Shown here piece after piece: positions 9,550 to 22,223 of a stretch of 64,000 nucleotides of DNA. Location: contig JAMKCH010084969.1 of the NCBI GenBank assembly GCA_023653785.1, positions 32,600-96,599 of the forward strand, in the 5' to 3' direction. The notes below the pieces were generated by a model. It did not search any database. It worked only from the letters and a program-made list of their open reading frames with translations, and was not told the DNA's origin. The stretch comes from Ophioderma brevispina (lineage: Eukaryota > Echinodermata > Ophiuroidea > Amphilepidida > Ophiodermatidae). Positions within the stretch are counted from its first letter, which is position 1, and the number at the start of each line of letters is the position of its first letter. A program made the translations under genes and the position numbers.

Positions 9550-11690
9550 TTATTTGATTAGTAGGTTGTGATTGAGGATGATATGTGGTATCTGGTAATG
9601 GAACATTGAAGAACCGGTGTATGAATGTTGTATATATAAACTAGAAGCAAGTACATCTTCAGCCACAGATGTTTGACCTCATACAAAAATATCTATTAAT
9701 TTTTAGAAGAATTTAAGGAGTGGCAACACATTTTCGACAACCGATGTAAGTAGGGACATGCAAAAGCTTTTACCCATGGAAAACATTAGAGAAAAGGCCA
9801 TTATGGAATCTGGCATCCAGGTTCGACAAAGAGAATTTGTACGTTTATCAGCTCCATCTATTTGCCTGTTCCCCATAGAGAGATGTGCAAACTAGATTAA
9901 TTTTGAAAATTATATTTGCCTGAAAGAAATTTTGCACAGGATGTTAAGAGTTGTCAAAAGTGTATCGCTATTGATATTTTCATTTTATTCTGGTCTTGTC
10001 ATAATGTATGAGACTTTCAAACAACTGTGACAACTTAGCAATTTATTTTGAGCCTTTTCGATCTTTATTTTTTTTAGGATTGCTAACATGGCCAAAATGA
10101 TTCTAGTGCCATATATCAATAAAGTAAGAGTTGTTACAGGTTTGTAAAAAAAACTACCTAATTCATAGTGTTGGATAAAATAACCATATACTGTAGTGAC
10201 CCCTAGTATAGTCCCACTGTTTTTAAACTGAATTCGCTTGACATTAGGGGTGGGATTGTCATGGGATCCAACCTAACATAAAACAAAGCTTCAAAATGAT
10301 CAGCTCTTGTCAGAGCAAACTTATCCAGATATTTTAAGTGTCAAATGAGGTGTAGGATTAACAAGACTTAAATGAACTAAGCATAGACCTAATTAATTGG
10401 TAAAGATAATCAAACAACCCCCCCCCCCCCAAAGAAAACTAAAATACCAACCTAAGTATGTAACAAAAATGAACAAAAAATTGCATGCAACTAATTCAGC
10501 CAAAGAAACTTTATGGTCGGTTTGGATTTTATACTAAGATTTTCTACTATTCAGATTCTTTCAAAAAGTAAAGTGAACTTGCGGACTAACTCGGGTGGTA
10601 TGGTAATATATCCAAAGACCATAGCTTATGAATATGTATGAGATGTAACCAAACATAATCAGTATGCTTATTTTTAAATGGTAGCAAATGTGCTCTACCT
10701 TCGTTTGCGACTGCGTTTTTTTCTGTTACAGTCCAAGACCTGAAAATATATTAAAACGTTTTGATATCAGTTATTTGATACGAACAACCTGAAACTATTG
10801 AGTCAGTTTACGGTTTCCAAGCTTCAAGTATGTTCAGTAAATTTGGTCCAGAATCTATGGTTGGTATTCTTGAAAGGGAGACTACCACTTGAGACCTGGG
10901 TTTAAACAGGGTTAGCCTACAAGAGGGACTTTTTCCTTTCAAAATAATGTGAAAGTTAAATAAACGGTGAGAAAATTCCTCTGGATGGCTGGTGTGGGGG
11001 GGTGTGGGGGAAACGGCCAATCCCATGAGGAATTTCTCACCCGTTACAGCACACTGTTAGAGTATGTGTGTAAGAAAAAAAAAGGTCACATCTTGTAGGA
11101 ATACCCTGTTTTAAACGCAGGTCTAAAGTTTAGTATCCCTTTTCACTATAACAACCTAGGAAGGAATCCGGACTACACTGATTTGTGTTTCATAAACAAA
11201 GTGCAATGTTGTGTTTGGTATTAAAAACAATCCCCCATTTGCCTTCATGTGTTGGAACACGGTTAACTATCAATAAAGTTGCCATTGAACACACGTATAT
11301 TGTTCAAGGTTTGTCTTTTAGCTAATGTGGACTTTCTTGTTTCACACTAAATAAGCTGATTGCACAAACGTTTTGTCGTTAAAACAAGAGCAGATTCAAG
11401 GTCTTCTACCTTTACAGATAAAGGTAGTGTTTTTAGCCTCTGACCGTGTTATCTGTCGTGTCTATCAAAGGGCAACGCAATATTTTAAGTAGAAAACAAT
11501 GAGGTGCAGTGGAATATTTTCGGTTATGTTGCCATTGTAAACCATAGCCAAAACCGTCTTGAATACCCAATGTGCCTGCACAAAAGGGATCAATGTTTGA
11601 TAAAGCTCAACAGCACTTAACAATGGTGTATATTTTTTAACCACAGTCAAAGGGTCTACACTTTCATTTGACAAAAACCCATACTGCGTG
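9550..11690. other. Non-coding stretch
   Basis: No supportable exon is present. The region contains a C run near 10418-10428. A TTTTTTTTAG-preceded segment near 10079 looks exon-like but does not join in frame to the 7711 exon. Short open frames on both strands have no domain character. Confidence 0.3.
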
Positions 11691-11699
11691 AGATGAGCA

Positions 11700-11977
11700 A
11701 ATTATTTGTGTAGTTTCAGGCGGCAAATCTACACCAATTTGAATCAAAGGTCATGTGCCAAGGTCAAAGGTTATGTGAGTCAAAGTTAAAAATTTAAACG
11801 TAAATTGACATCAATTGAAAAGTTGAAGTTTCATGAAAACCAAACTTGTGTCATAGGTGAAACAGGCGATCCCTATGGTGATGACGTCAAAGGGCATATG
11901 CCAGGTCAATGGTCATGAGCGACCCACAGCTTATATTGGAATATATGAGCACGGGAGCGAGAAACGCGAAATTCTAG
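11700..11977 (+). mobile_element. Helitron-like 3' portion with AGGTCA repeats
   Basis: The segment ends in a GC-rich self-complementary stretch (ACGGGAGCGAGAAACGCG) followed by CTAG|T at 11974-11978, the form of a Helitron 3' terminus. Upstream are repeated AAGGTCA hexamers (ATCAAAGGTCATGTG, AAGGTCAAAGGTTATGTG). The 5' end was not located. Confidence 0.4.
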
Positions 11978-12364
11978 TTTTCCTGTTATGTGTTGTGTGA
12001 TGTACCTCATCAAATGACCCGTGTTTGGTTAAAAAAATCCACTGGCAAAGTAGTTTTTTTTTTTGGGGCGGGGGCCATCCACTTATACACTAACGGGAGT
12101 GTGCAAGCCCTTATACATTGAAGGGTTAAGGCAGGGAAGACCACATATGGGGTCTCTTGTCCTCTGTTGTAGTCTGTTGATGTTGTGTGTTGTCTTCTGT
12201 TGCTGAGAAAAAAGGGTTAACATTTGCTGTAATATCTGCATACGTTGATGGATTTAACCAAACTTGAGTCAGGTGCAACACTGGGATCCTCATTTTATTG
12301 ATGAGGTAAAGGTCATGTGAGGTCAATTGTAAGGGTAAGATAGGCTGAAATGATAAGATTGACC

Positions 12365-12575
12365 CTCAATTGCAATATACAATCTAAGTGCTAACAGGCA
12401 GTGTGCTAATTGGCCAGCGCACGCTACTGAAGCATCGTGTGAGTTATGTGATTTCCTGATGGCAGCATAATAAGAATTGGCCGTCGTCTCTCCCTCCCTC
12501 CTTGAGCATCGAGAAACATTGTGTTGTGCCTTATAAGTTGTGATTATTATACTACCTTATGTAGGTGGTTAGGGG
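12365..12575 (+). mobile_element. 5'-truncated SINE body (same family as 53071)
   Basis: The stretch from about 12400 (GGCCAGCGCACGCTAC) through TGATTTCCTGATGGCAGC, the GAGCATCGAG block and GTGCCTTATAAGTTG matches the 3' half of the SINE at 53071-53400 in order. The pol III head is missing. Confidence 0.5.
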
Positions 12576-12866
12576 GAATTCGCTTTTAATTCACTTATAT
12601 TTTATGGCAAATTATTTCATTTCCCCTAACATAATCCCTTTGATTGCCGGGTTATTCCATTTGGATAACAAATAATCTGAATATTAATTTATGCAAATTA
12701 AGGTTAAATCCCCATAATAACAAAATCTGAAATATTCTTTTACATAAACTCATACTCTAATGAGAATTTTTCCCCCTATTCACTGTTAGAGTTATTATTA
12801 TTATTGAGGTCTATCATTTACAAAACCATACAGCAGGCGACACTGTGGTCCGAGGACCGATGATTT

Positions 12867-13855
12867 TTGTCCCCCGCCGAACGAAGTTTCGGGAGGGGAC
12901 TATAAAAGGGCTCCGTCCTTGTGTCCCTTTGTCTTTATGTCCGTTTTTCCGTGATTAAAAATGTTTAACCTGGAACCTTTGGGGATATCTTTATTTCTTG
13001 GAGAGCTAGAGTAGCCAAACTTTGGTATATTGTAGGACGGGGATATCCCCTCTCATCATGTAATTCTCCCCCCGGGGTCCTCCCCCTGGGTCTGTCAGGG
13101 GTAGGGGAAAAAGTAACAGGGAAAAAGGGGGGGGGGTCAATTTGCACAGAAATGGTCAATTGTGTACAATAATATAATCCTGGAATGTTCAGTATAATGG
13201 CTACGATGAGGTACCTTGGTGGAAAGAAGTAGGTTCATGAGTTCTCAAGCTGATTAGATTTGGTGTAAAATATCTAATTAAGTATCTAATTTTGCCGTAA
13301 TTTTATGAAATTTTTCCCTCAAGGCTGTGTACAAAGGTTGTGTTTTTTTCCTGTCTGGAGTTCTGTAAGGGTATATGCTGTACTTGGGTGGAAGGAAGCG
13401 TAACTGAGGAGTTCTCAACCTGAGTAGATTTTGGGCAAATTTTCCTGGTGTCCGGTGCACTTGGGTTGCCAGCCTGTTTACATTTCATGGAAAATGTAAA
13501 ATCCGTAAAATGCGATGTTTCGGCCCTTTTCCAGACCCCGTATGGGTTCCCCAAATTAAAATGTGGTCACATGATTTTTTTCAAAATGTGTTTGCCAAAT
13601 TGAGAATTATCATATTTTTACTAAATTTAGTGAATTTTTCAGGGATTTTTGTCATGATGCTTTTCAAATTTCTTGAGTCCATTTTAGACCAAAATGTAAC
13701 CATTTTGTCTTTCCAAGTTATTTTGTCGATCTAGTCTGGGCCAAAATGTAGGGTGGACTGGTGCGTTTTAGTTTGTCACTTAGTTATCGCGATATTCGGC
13801 GGGCACATATTTTACGCATCGCGTAATACGAGTATCGCCTTGTTTATTATTTAAA
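12867..13855 (+). mobile_element. Shorter relative of the 18.4-kb minisatellite element
   Basis: The 5' end is a hairpin (GTCCCCCGCCGAA...TTTCGGGAGGGGAC) like that at 18391. The body shares segments with the 18.4-kb element in the same order: a (T)GTCC-rich lead, a TCTAATTAAGTATCTAAT block near 13275, and the GACCCCGTA...AATTAAAATG block near 13535. The 3' end near 13840-13855 has a hairpin (TTACGC/GCGTAA) and CGCCTTGT. The long minisatellite arrays are absent. Confidence 0.5.
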
Positions 13856-14522
13856 GGCCCTTAAGTTTCTGGGGAAATCTACACAACAAAATGTGTTAAG
13901 GAGCCTCATGTGCTTATATCAGTGCTACTGTCAATATCTTTTTTTCATTATGTTTATTTGATCAAAGCTTGCAGTTAAAAAAAAAAAATATGTATACACA
14001 TGTGTGTCCAACTGCATATGCAATTTTCCAGTCTTGCTTATAGTTGTCCTCGTGGTAAAGACGTGGGCTTGCTGGTACAACATCAATTTGCATTGCATTA
14101 CACGTGAGGTCTCTAGTTTTACATTTTGAGTTTTACAACCAGTGGGTCACACAACCCCATTTAGAATGATAAACCAAAATGCAAAATTTTGCAAAATATT
14201 CCATTTGAACAGATATAGACCAGTTCACAACCGCAATGTTTGTAAACTGTTAGGGCCTGCATCTTGAAATAGGTCGACCTGACTATTACAGTAAATCTTT
14301 TTAAGTTTTAATACTAGGGCCATAATATTCGCATGAATGGATTCGCAGGCACCAAAAGAAGTGACATAGGATGTTAACTGGTCTGATTGCCACTATTTTA
14401 GAAGGTAACCAACAACTAACAAAAAATACCACCCACCAAGGCATACATCAGTTGGAGTTCCGATTTGATTTGTTTGTGGGCATGCACACCACAACATGCG
14501 TAGCTACCAATATAGCATGTTT

Positions 14523-14875
14523 AAAGGGAATGACCTGATTTAAGTATATAAGTTTTTCATCTGATTGGACGACCTTGACCCCAAAACCCCACCTGTAAAG
14601 TTTTTGCCTGATATGCAGTCCATTTTAGTGAGAGATAAAGCGTGATTTTGTAAGCTCCATAGAGTAAACTGTGTAAGCTATAATGGTTCGATACCAAAAT
14701 GGGGCCATTTCCCTCATAACATCCAAACCAAATATTTTTCATCCCTAAGATTTGCAGGGTAAATTGATAAAAATATTACGTTTTCAAACATCAAAATATT
14801 GACCACTTCCGGTAAAATCAGGTGTTTTTCTGGTACAGGTTATTAAAGGTTATTGATCCAATAAAGGTCATGGCC
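14523..14875 (-). mobile_element. TTAA-type MITE, inverted copy of the 25653 family
   Basis: In reverse orientation it reproduces the 25653-25998 MITE, including the GACCACTTCCGGTAAAATC block, the CAAATATTTTTCATCCC/CATAACATCCAAACC block and the end TTTAAAGGGAATGACCTGAT at 14523. A TTAA overlaps the left end. The right end is less clear. Confidence 0.55.
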
Positions 14876-15479
14876 CCGAGTATTGGTGCCATCCCACCAA
14901 CATCATGTTTGTACCTATTTGTGAAAGCTGATATTTTTACTACTTAGTTCTCCAGGCAGAAATAAATGAATTCAGAGTGAATCAAAAAAAAATTGGGCAT
15001 GACAAAAAACAAAAATTTTGACCCTGACCTGTTTCACTCAAAAGTGTTGACGGCAGTTGATTTTCAATGATCTGCGGTATTTTCGACTTTCCTAGGGCTG
15101 AAAAATAAATAATTTGAAGAAAAGAGATAGATATGAAACGTTTTTCACAGCTGATCCAGAAAGATTAGCCAAGCATATCATAAACAAAATAATGAACCTG
15201 ACAACCCAGCTTAAACCATAACCGGTATAAATTCCCATTGGAATGTGGGTAAAAATGGATACCCCCAAACTCTTTCATATCTCCCTCACTTTCTTCTTCA
15301 ACATCACCAATTCCTTCATTCAAAGTCAAAATATCCAGATCATGAGAACATCAACTGCATCACACTTGATGAACAGGTCAGGGGTCAAATTTGTGTGTTT
15401 TTTTTCATGCACAAACATTTTTTTATTCACTATTAATATTCTCTTTTTCTGGAGATTGCCAGCGCACACAAGTATTGAA

Positions 15480-15566
15480 AAAAACCCATGTGCAACTTGG
15501 CCGGACTCGAACCGCAACTTTTTGTATTACTTGCATGCGATCTTGCGCAACTGATCTAACAAGCCA
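15480..15566 (-). mobile_element. tRNA-derived SINE head
   Basis: On the minus strand the A box (TTAGATCAGTTG, about 15556) and a perfect B box (GGTTCGAGTCC, 15513-15503) are at tRNA-like spacing. The acceptor stem does not pair. The head abuts the 5' side of the LINE remnant that begins near 15575. Confidence 0.55.
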
Positions 15567-15574
15567 GGGGTTAG

Positions 15575-17670
15575 TATAGGAGCGATAGATATCATCACAT
15601 CTATCAAACAAGCTCTTGATAAACATGCCCCTGCTAACCATAACCACTCGCACCGGTAGACCGCAACCTTGTGGTACAAGAAGAACATCCATGTTGGCGC
15701 GTCGTCTTCGTCACAGGTATGAACGGAAGTGGCAGAAAAGCACACTCGGATGATCGGCAAACTTTACCCTTGACCACGACAGTGGTCAACAAGATGAGTT
15801 ACAATGCTTAAGAGGCTTACTATAGGAAGAACTTGCCCAAAGCCAATACGAATACATTTTCAAGAAGGCAAATTCCCTTTTGAACCGCAACACCCAAACA
15901 ACAAAATCCTTCCGGCCTATGAACTCTATCCGAAACTTAATAATGACTTTGGGAACTTCTTTAGAGAGAAAGTTGACAAGATCTATAGCAGTATCAGATC
16001 GAATTGGAGGGACCAACTACAACAAATCTTGGTCCTCTCGACGACCCCTAAAATGTAGTTTCCAGGAGTTTAATCCTGTGAGTGAGGAGCCACATTCTAA
16101 GGATGTCATTCGCCAATCACCTGCAAAATCTTGTATGTTGGACCCTGTGCCCACGGTGGTTCAGTAAACAACATGCTCACATGTTTTGCCTCCAATGTTA
16201 TCACGCATAGTCAATGAATCTCTCAGCACTGGTATTTTCCCTACCTCGCTGATGCATGCAATAATCACTACTCTCCCATCATAAAAAACAATCTTAATGA
16301 CCCGAACCACTAAAGAACATACAGAGCCCGTCTCAAATATACCTTTCCTCTCCAAAGTCATTGAGAAATTTGCAGTCAAGAAACAATACCACTAATAGCC
16401 ATCGAGAAAGAACCTGGTGAACCCTTTACAATCAGCAGATAGGGTTTCTCATAGTACTGAATCAGCACTGTTAAAAGTCAAGATTACATAATGCAAATTT
16501 AATATTCTCAAGGAGGGGTGTATTCTTGGTTCTTCCGATCTAGTGCCAGCCTTTGATACTGTTCAGCCATTCCATCTGGCTTGATCGCCTTTCCAACAAC
16601 TTTGGCATCACATGGACTGCACTCAGATGGTACAAATCATATCTGTCAGGCAGACAACTCGTATTGCATCAATCACAAACGGGAATCTCCTCGGACGTTC
16701 ACGTTCTGGACTATGGATTACCCCAGGGGTCCATTGTTTGCCCATAGTCCTTCTATTATATTCCTTCAGACCTCGTCCAATAATCATACACAGAAGTGCA
16801 ATACACATTTTGCCGATGAATCCAACTGTATGTCCTTTTGAACTGAATGACTCACAATCCATAACGGTGCCTTCACACGTCTTACAACATCATGCATCTC
16901 GGACATCAAAACTGGATGACACAGAATTCTGAAGTTAATTGAGGAGAAAACCGAATTGTTTATAGCTGCCCCAGACCATCTGAGGTGCAACATACCCCAT
17001 GTTACTCTCTTGTGGGGACAAAGCAATTCACCCTTCTAACAGTATTCGCAACTTGGAGCTATTTATTTTTGACACTTCTATGACAATTCCATCCATATTT
17101 CATCATTATGTAGCACTTGAACTTTAATCTAATCTTAATCTAACACCCAACCCGCATCCGCAATTTCTTGACTTTGACACCTGTCACTTGATTGTTCGTG
17201 CCATTATTTTATCACGCCCTTGACTATGGCAACGTCTCCATGGTTCCAACTTTAAAGAGCTTCAACGTTTGCAGCGGGTGGCAGAACTGGTCTTGCTAAG
17301 ACTGATTTGCTGTTGGAAAATTTGACCATGCATCTCCTTGTCTACACACACTACCTACACTGGCTGCCGATTAGAGGAGAGGATAACTTCAAGACCCTTG
17401 TATTTTTTTTTAAGTTGTCTCTCTGGAACAGCACCTGACTATCTTATGTCTTGTCGCTCTATCGACCAGCACGTGCAAGTCTCCATCGGCATCAGATAGC
17501 ACACTTCTTGCAGAACTTGCACCATCAAAAAAGGACCAAATGGCTCAAGACCGGACTTTCTCTTTTGTTGCTCCTCACATCTCTGGAAATAATCTTATAC
17601 GGGACATTAGAGAATGTGACGCATTAACAAAGTTTAATAAGTGTTTAAATAAAAACTCATTTATACCCAA
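15575..17670 (+). mobile_element. L2/CR1-like LINE reverse-transcriptase remnant
   Basis: This decayed non-LTR retrotransposon is spread over all three frames. The segments appear in order: DKHAPANHNHSH near 15620; an NSLLNR...FGNFFREKVDKIYSS linker near 15870-15990; an IVNESLSTGIFPTSL motif near 16205; the DRLSNNFGIT and WYKSYLSGRQL segments (16570-16670); the catalytic-region LPQGS box (about 16720); a degenerate HFADES where the active-site FADD should be (about 16810); then LDYGN (17220) and HWLPI (17360) of the C-terminal region. It ends in an A-rich tail near 17660. Frameshifts and stops make it non-functional. Confidence 0.8.
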
Positions 17671-18639
17671 GTGACATTTAACCTTCCCCCTCTTGTCATT
17701 CTGCTAGTAGTTCTTTTCTTATTTGTTTCCACACTCAAGCGGCTGCGATCTCGATGTGTAGCGCTTTATACTGAATGCCATGTGTATGGTTTATGTATGG
17801 TAAGGTCCTAACACCCATAGATATATCTATGTAGACCAGAGATGTTCCATGTCTGTGGTCTGTTTCCACAACCACAGGTAGTGTCTGTCCTGCTTCCAGG
17901 TTGACATCACTATCAGTCCATGAGGAGTCAGCTCCAGGTGGAAGAATGATCACTAGGTTCAATACCACTTAGTAGAAGTACTTGGGTGAATAGTAGAAGT
18001 CTTTCCACAAGTCAACTTTCTTCTTCTTTATACTCCTTAGAGACTTCCAAGGGGTTGGACTTTGCTAAGGAATCTCTCTCTGGATTTAAAGAAAGGCACT
18101 ATCATTGATTTGGTAAATTAGAATCAAAAATCATCAAAATCTGATTTTTGCATGTTTGTAACATGTAGATGTATCCTAACCACCCTGCAAAGGGGAGGAC
18201 CAGAAGCAACCTAATACGGGCAAATAAATCGAAATTTTTTAGTCATTATTGTCCGTTCGACACTTACTACAACACGTACTTGAAAGGAGATACGTACCTT
18301 TGAACACTGCCGTGTGCTTCCTTTTCTCTTTCTTCAGTTGGAAAAGGGCACCTATGAGAAATTCTAGAGAGTACCTTACCCTTCACTTTTTGTCTCGGCC
18401 TGAACTTTGTTCGGCAGAGACTTAGTAATCACTTTTTCTGTCTGTCTGTCCTTCGTCTGTCTGTCCGTCTGTCTGTCCTGTCTGTCTGTCATGCGATCCC
18501 GGTGTGCGTGACGTCCGTGTTCATGGCCTTGTGTATGATTTATTCCTGGATTCCCCTTAAGGGCGTATTGAATGTACCTGGACCTGAAAGAAGTGGGTTG
18601 ATGAGTCCTCGACCCGATTAGATTGTTGGGCGTAAAATA

Positions 18640-19510
18640 TGCTAATTAGTATCTAATTTTTGCATAATAAACGAAATTTTCCTGCAAGGCTTGTGTACAA
18701 GTTTTCTGGAGTTCCGTAAGGCTATAATGATGTAACTTGTGAAAGGAGCGGGGCGGGAGAGTTTCTTCGACCTGATTATATTATCGGGCGTATTTCCGGT
18801 GGAAAATTAGTATGCAAAGAGGCTAATTAAATATGCAAAACTCAGCGTAATTGTCTATCATTTTGAAACGGTAACATTGGATAACGGAAAATTCCTTCAC
18901 TGCATGAAAGCCGATCATGTGTGCATCTTTTTTGCATTTGAACGTGTGTTATACAGGTGCGGCTTAGGTATGCAAATGAGCTAATTAAATATGCGGTCCA
19001 GTGTACTGTAGGGGGGGAGTCTGAAACGTACATCGGAATAGGCACAATTTCCTTCGCTGCATGAAAAACTATCATGCAATCTATTTGGGTGAATCATAAG
19101 TGGGTCAAAGTCATGTGGTAGGCCGCTAAAGGGCATTTTTTGATACATTGCTCTAATTAAATATGCAGAATTGCTGTAATCACTGCAAATGGTTATTGGA
19201 TATCAATTTTCGCTACATGAGCTTCTATCTATCTGTAGCCATCTTTTTGTATGAATCACAATGCGGTCAAAGTGCCAGTGGGTCAATTAAAGGGGCATTG
19301 CTTGATGCAATTGAATCTAATTAAATATGCGTAATTGCTGTATGCTTAAAATGTTACCATTTGGATATGCAAAATTCCTTCGCTACATGAGACTATAGAC
19401 TTCTATATGGTAACATCTTTTGTGTGAATCATCAATTGTGGTCAACATGCATGTGGGCCACTTAATGGGCATTCTTGATTTTTAATTGCAACTAATGCTA
19501 AATGCGTGTT
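18640..19510 (+). repeat. Minisatellite, about 165-bp unit, five units
   Basis: The motif CTAATTAAATATGC recurs near 18822, 18980, 19153 and 19317, with degenerate versions near 18640 and 19490. Between the motifs are repeated CCTTCGCTACATGA, GTGAATCA and GGGCATT blocks. It lies within the element at 18391-21358. Confidence 0.75.
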
Positions 19511-20034
19511 CCATTTCAATCAACCAATTTTTCTCTCAGGTTGTTGTCATGGTCAGTGGTGAAATACTACAACCTTCAAAAAAAGGGGGAATGTGATTCA
19601 GGAGTTTACCATGTTGCACTAAATTAGGTCATCATGTGTGTTTATTTGGCAGGATTATGGCTTTGTATGATTGGTGGTGTACAAAACAAGACTTATCAAA
19701 AGGGTGGGGGGAGTACACCACAACAACGGTATTAACATCAATATGCTAGTGCCCATGTTTTAATTGAAATAGATTTTCTGTTCTGGTAGTCTTTTGGGTT
19801 GCCAGTCTGTTTACCATCTTGGAAAATGTGAAAATACGCATAATTGTGCATTTCTAGGCTTTCTGGACCCCGTAGGGGACCTCAAATTAAAATGTTGGGT
19901 CAATGTTTTTTCAAAAATAGTGTGCAAATGATTAAATTTTCATTATTTAATAAATTTAGTGAAATTCTTTTAAGGATTTTTGCATGGAACTTCTTCATGA
20001 TTTCATATCTATACAATGGAAAATGTTGTGACCC

Positions 20035-21200
20035 CTGGGGTGGGGTCAAATGATGAAAAAGAGCAGGAAATAAAGAATACTATAATGCAAACCGGGGGTG
20101 CTACTCCTTAACCTCTAGTGTATGATTATGGTGGGACATTTCAAGAGTAATATTTCCCAACGGAAGATGTTGTTGACCTCTATGGTGGTCTCAAATGAAA
20201 GAGTGAGAAGTATAGAATACTATAATGCAAACCCGGGGTGTTGACTCCTAAACGTCTCTTACTTGTGCTCATTGTGGGGGGACATTTCAAGATTAATATC
20301 CCAAACGGAAAGCTGTTATGACCTCTATGGTGGTAAAAAATGAAAGAGGTGAGCAAGTAGAGAATACTATAAATGCAACCTGGGGGTGCTACTTCTAAAG
20401 TCGCTTACTTGTGCTCATGTGGGGGGACATTCAAGATTAATATCTCACAACGGAAAATGTGTGACCCCGAGGGTGGGTCAAATGAAAGAGTGAGAGAAGG
20501 ATCATATCAAAATGCAAACCCGGGGTTGCTACTCCTAAACATCTCTTGCGTTATGATTATGTTGCGGGACATTTCAAGATAATATCTCCCAAACGAAAGA
20601 TGTTGGGACCTCTATGGTGGTATCAAATGAAGAGTGAGAAGTATAGAATACTATAAATGCCAAAACCGGGGGTGCTACTCCTAAACGTCTCTTAATTGTG
20701 CTCATGTGGGGGACATTTCAAGATTATATCTCCCAAACGGAGAGGTTAGACCTCTATGGTGCTATCAAATGAAAGAGTGAGAAGTAAAGAATACTATAAT
20801 GCAAACCGGGGGTGCTACTCCTAACGTCTCTACTGTGTGCCATGTGGGGGACATTTCAAGATTATATCTCCCAACGGAAAATGTTTTTGAACCACCGGGG
20901 TGGGTTCAAATGAAAGAGTGCAGGTAAGAATACTATCAAAAAATGCAAACCGGGGGTGCTACTCCTAAACATCTAAGCTATGCTCTTGTTGAGGACTTTC
21001 TTCATGATTAATATCTCACAATGGAAAATGGTTTGTGACCCCTGGGGTGGTGTCAAATGAAAGAGGGCAGGAAGTAAAGTAATAACAGCAAACCAGGGTG
21101 TCTACTGCTAATAACCCTCTGACTTATGCTCGGGGGGGGGGGGGTGGGGGGGGTCAACTTGCAAGATTAATATTTTTGACCCCTAGGGTGGTGTCAATGA
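20035..21200 (+). repeat. Minisatellite, about 145-bp unit, eight units
   Basis: The block AACCGGGGGTGCTACTCC recurs near 20088, 20229, 20374, 20515, 20661, 20802, 20947 and 21089. Each is followed by CTCATGTGGGGGACATTTCA, then an AACGGAAAATGTTGTGACC block and GTCAAATGAAAGAGTGAG. Units differ by small indels and G-run lengths. Two further units occur separately at about 28790-29045. Confidence 0.85.
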
Positions 21201-22031
21201 CAAAGTGGAAGTAAACATTTAAGAAATTGGAGTTTATCTGCTTGCACAACTTTTTGGGGACACCATGGACTCGCACAGTTGCACTTCTGGTGTGCTGCTT
21301 TTTGTCTTCAGTTACGCGCGCAAGAAAGGCGAGACCTTGTGGTTCGAGAACCGCTTGTGACTATTCCTGCTAATTGTCAATTTTTCACTCTTTCGGATAA
21401 ATCATTGATAGTGTCTTTAAGACCATTTAGGGAAATTTGAATTGTTAGGTTTGAATTAGGCATTTGAATTGGTAGGTTTGAGAACATGCCAGGACAGACC
21501 ATAATCTCAGAAGAAAGGGGTTACCAACCTGCTTAAAGTTGAGTCCATGCTCCTCATGCTACTTTGGCTTGCAACCCAAGCCGTTGGGGTTTTCGTCAAA
21601 CACATTATGATCATTCTTCCATGTAATAGTCAATATGAGTACACAATTGTGTTGAGATGGTCGTTAATTCTAAAACTCCTCCATAAATAGTGTCTACTGA
21701 AAAAACTTCCGGCGTGGTTTTAACATAACAACTTTTGTTTACCCTTATGTAGGAAATACTGAGCGCTAAGTCTAACATCACCATCAAAAATAATCATTTG
21801 GAAAATCTTGAGTGTGCACTCTTTTTTTCCAATTAGTGCCAGTGTCTTTAAGTACTACTAGCAAACAAATTCATTAATGATCTTTAAAACTGCCACAAAC
21901 ATGAGTGATGGATGAAGTGCGCTTAATTTCTTTAATGTAAAATAAGCACATCTTTTAATTATATTTATGGCCATGACTTAAATCATTTCAACACTCAATG
22001 CTAATCATAATGCACAGTCCTGACACATTAC

Positions 22032-22223
22032 CAGTGGCGGTTTAGGGAAAGGGCCCTGTCGAGACTTCAGCATCTTAAGGTGGGGCCCCTTTAGCATCAA
22101 GAAACAACGCAATATCACACTTAAGTTAGTAAGGTGTGTCCGATGGGGCCCTGAGAGCAATAATTTTTAGGTGGTGCCCCCTGTCAGCATCTGCTGACAC
22201 TGCTGACTCTAACTCCGCCACTG
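22032..22223. mobile_element. 192-bp hAT-like MITE in unit 1
   Basis: The ends are CAGTGGCGG (left) and CCGCCACTG (right). The 8-bp direct duplication CACATTAC lies on both sides (22024-22031 and 22224-22231). An 8-bp duplication with CAG-type ends fits hAT elements. The orthologous copy in unit 2 is at 24989-25179. Confidence 0.75.

Larger units (their letters stand above)
18391..21358 (+). mobile_element. 2.97-kb hairpin-ended element with two minisatellites (Helitron/pearl-like)
   Basis: The insertion is absent from unit 2 of the duplication, where CACTTTT joins directly to GAACTATTCC near 24324. The 5' end is a near-perfect hairpin (GTCTCGG...GTTCGGCAGAGAC). The 3' end has the palindrome GTGGTTCGAGAACCGC followed by CTTGT. 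No target duplication or TIR is visible. Inside are a (TCTG)n lead, a roughly 165-bp minisatellite (18640-19510), a linker and a roughly 145-bp minisatellite (20035-21200). Terminal hairpins, central tandem arrays and no duplication resemble pearl/HINE-type non-autonomous Helitron relatives. The class is inferred; the mobility is shown by the empty site. A shorter relative is at 12867-13855. Confidence 0.65.

Noticed and set aside
10079..10124. TTTTTTTTAG-preceded exon-like segment
   Set aside because: Joining it to the 7711 exon gives an immediate stop, and it is only 15 codons long in its open frame.
20035..21200. CRISPR-like regular repeats
   Set aside because: Units of about 145 bp are similar throughout with no unique spacers. 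This is a eukaryotic minisatellite.
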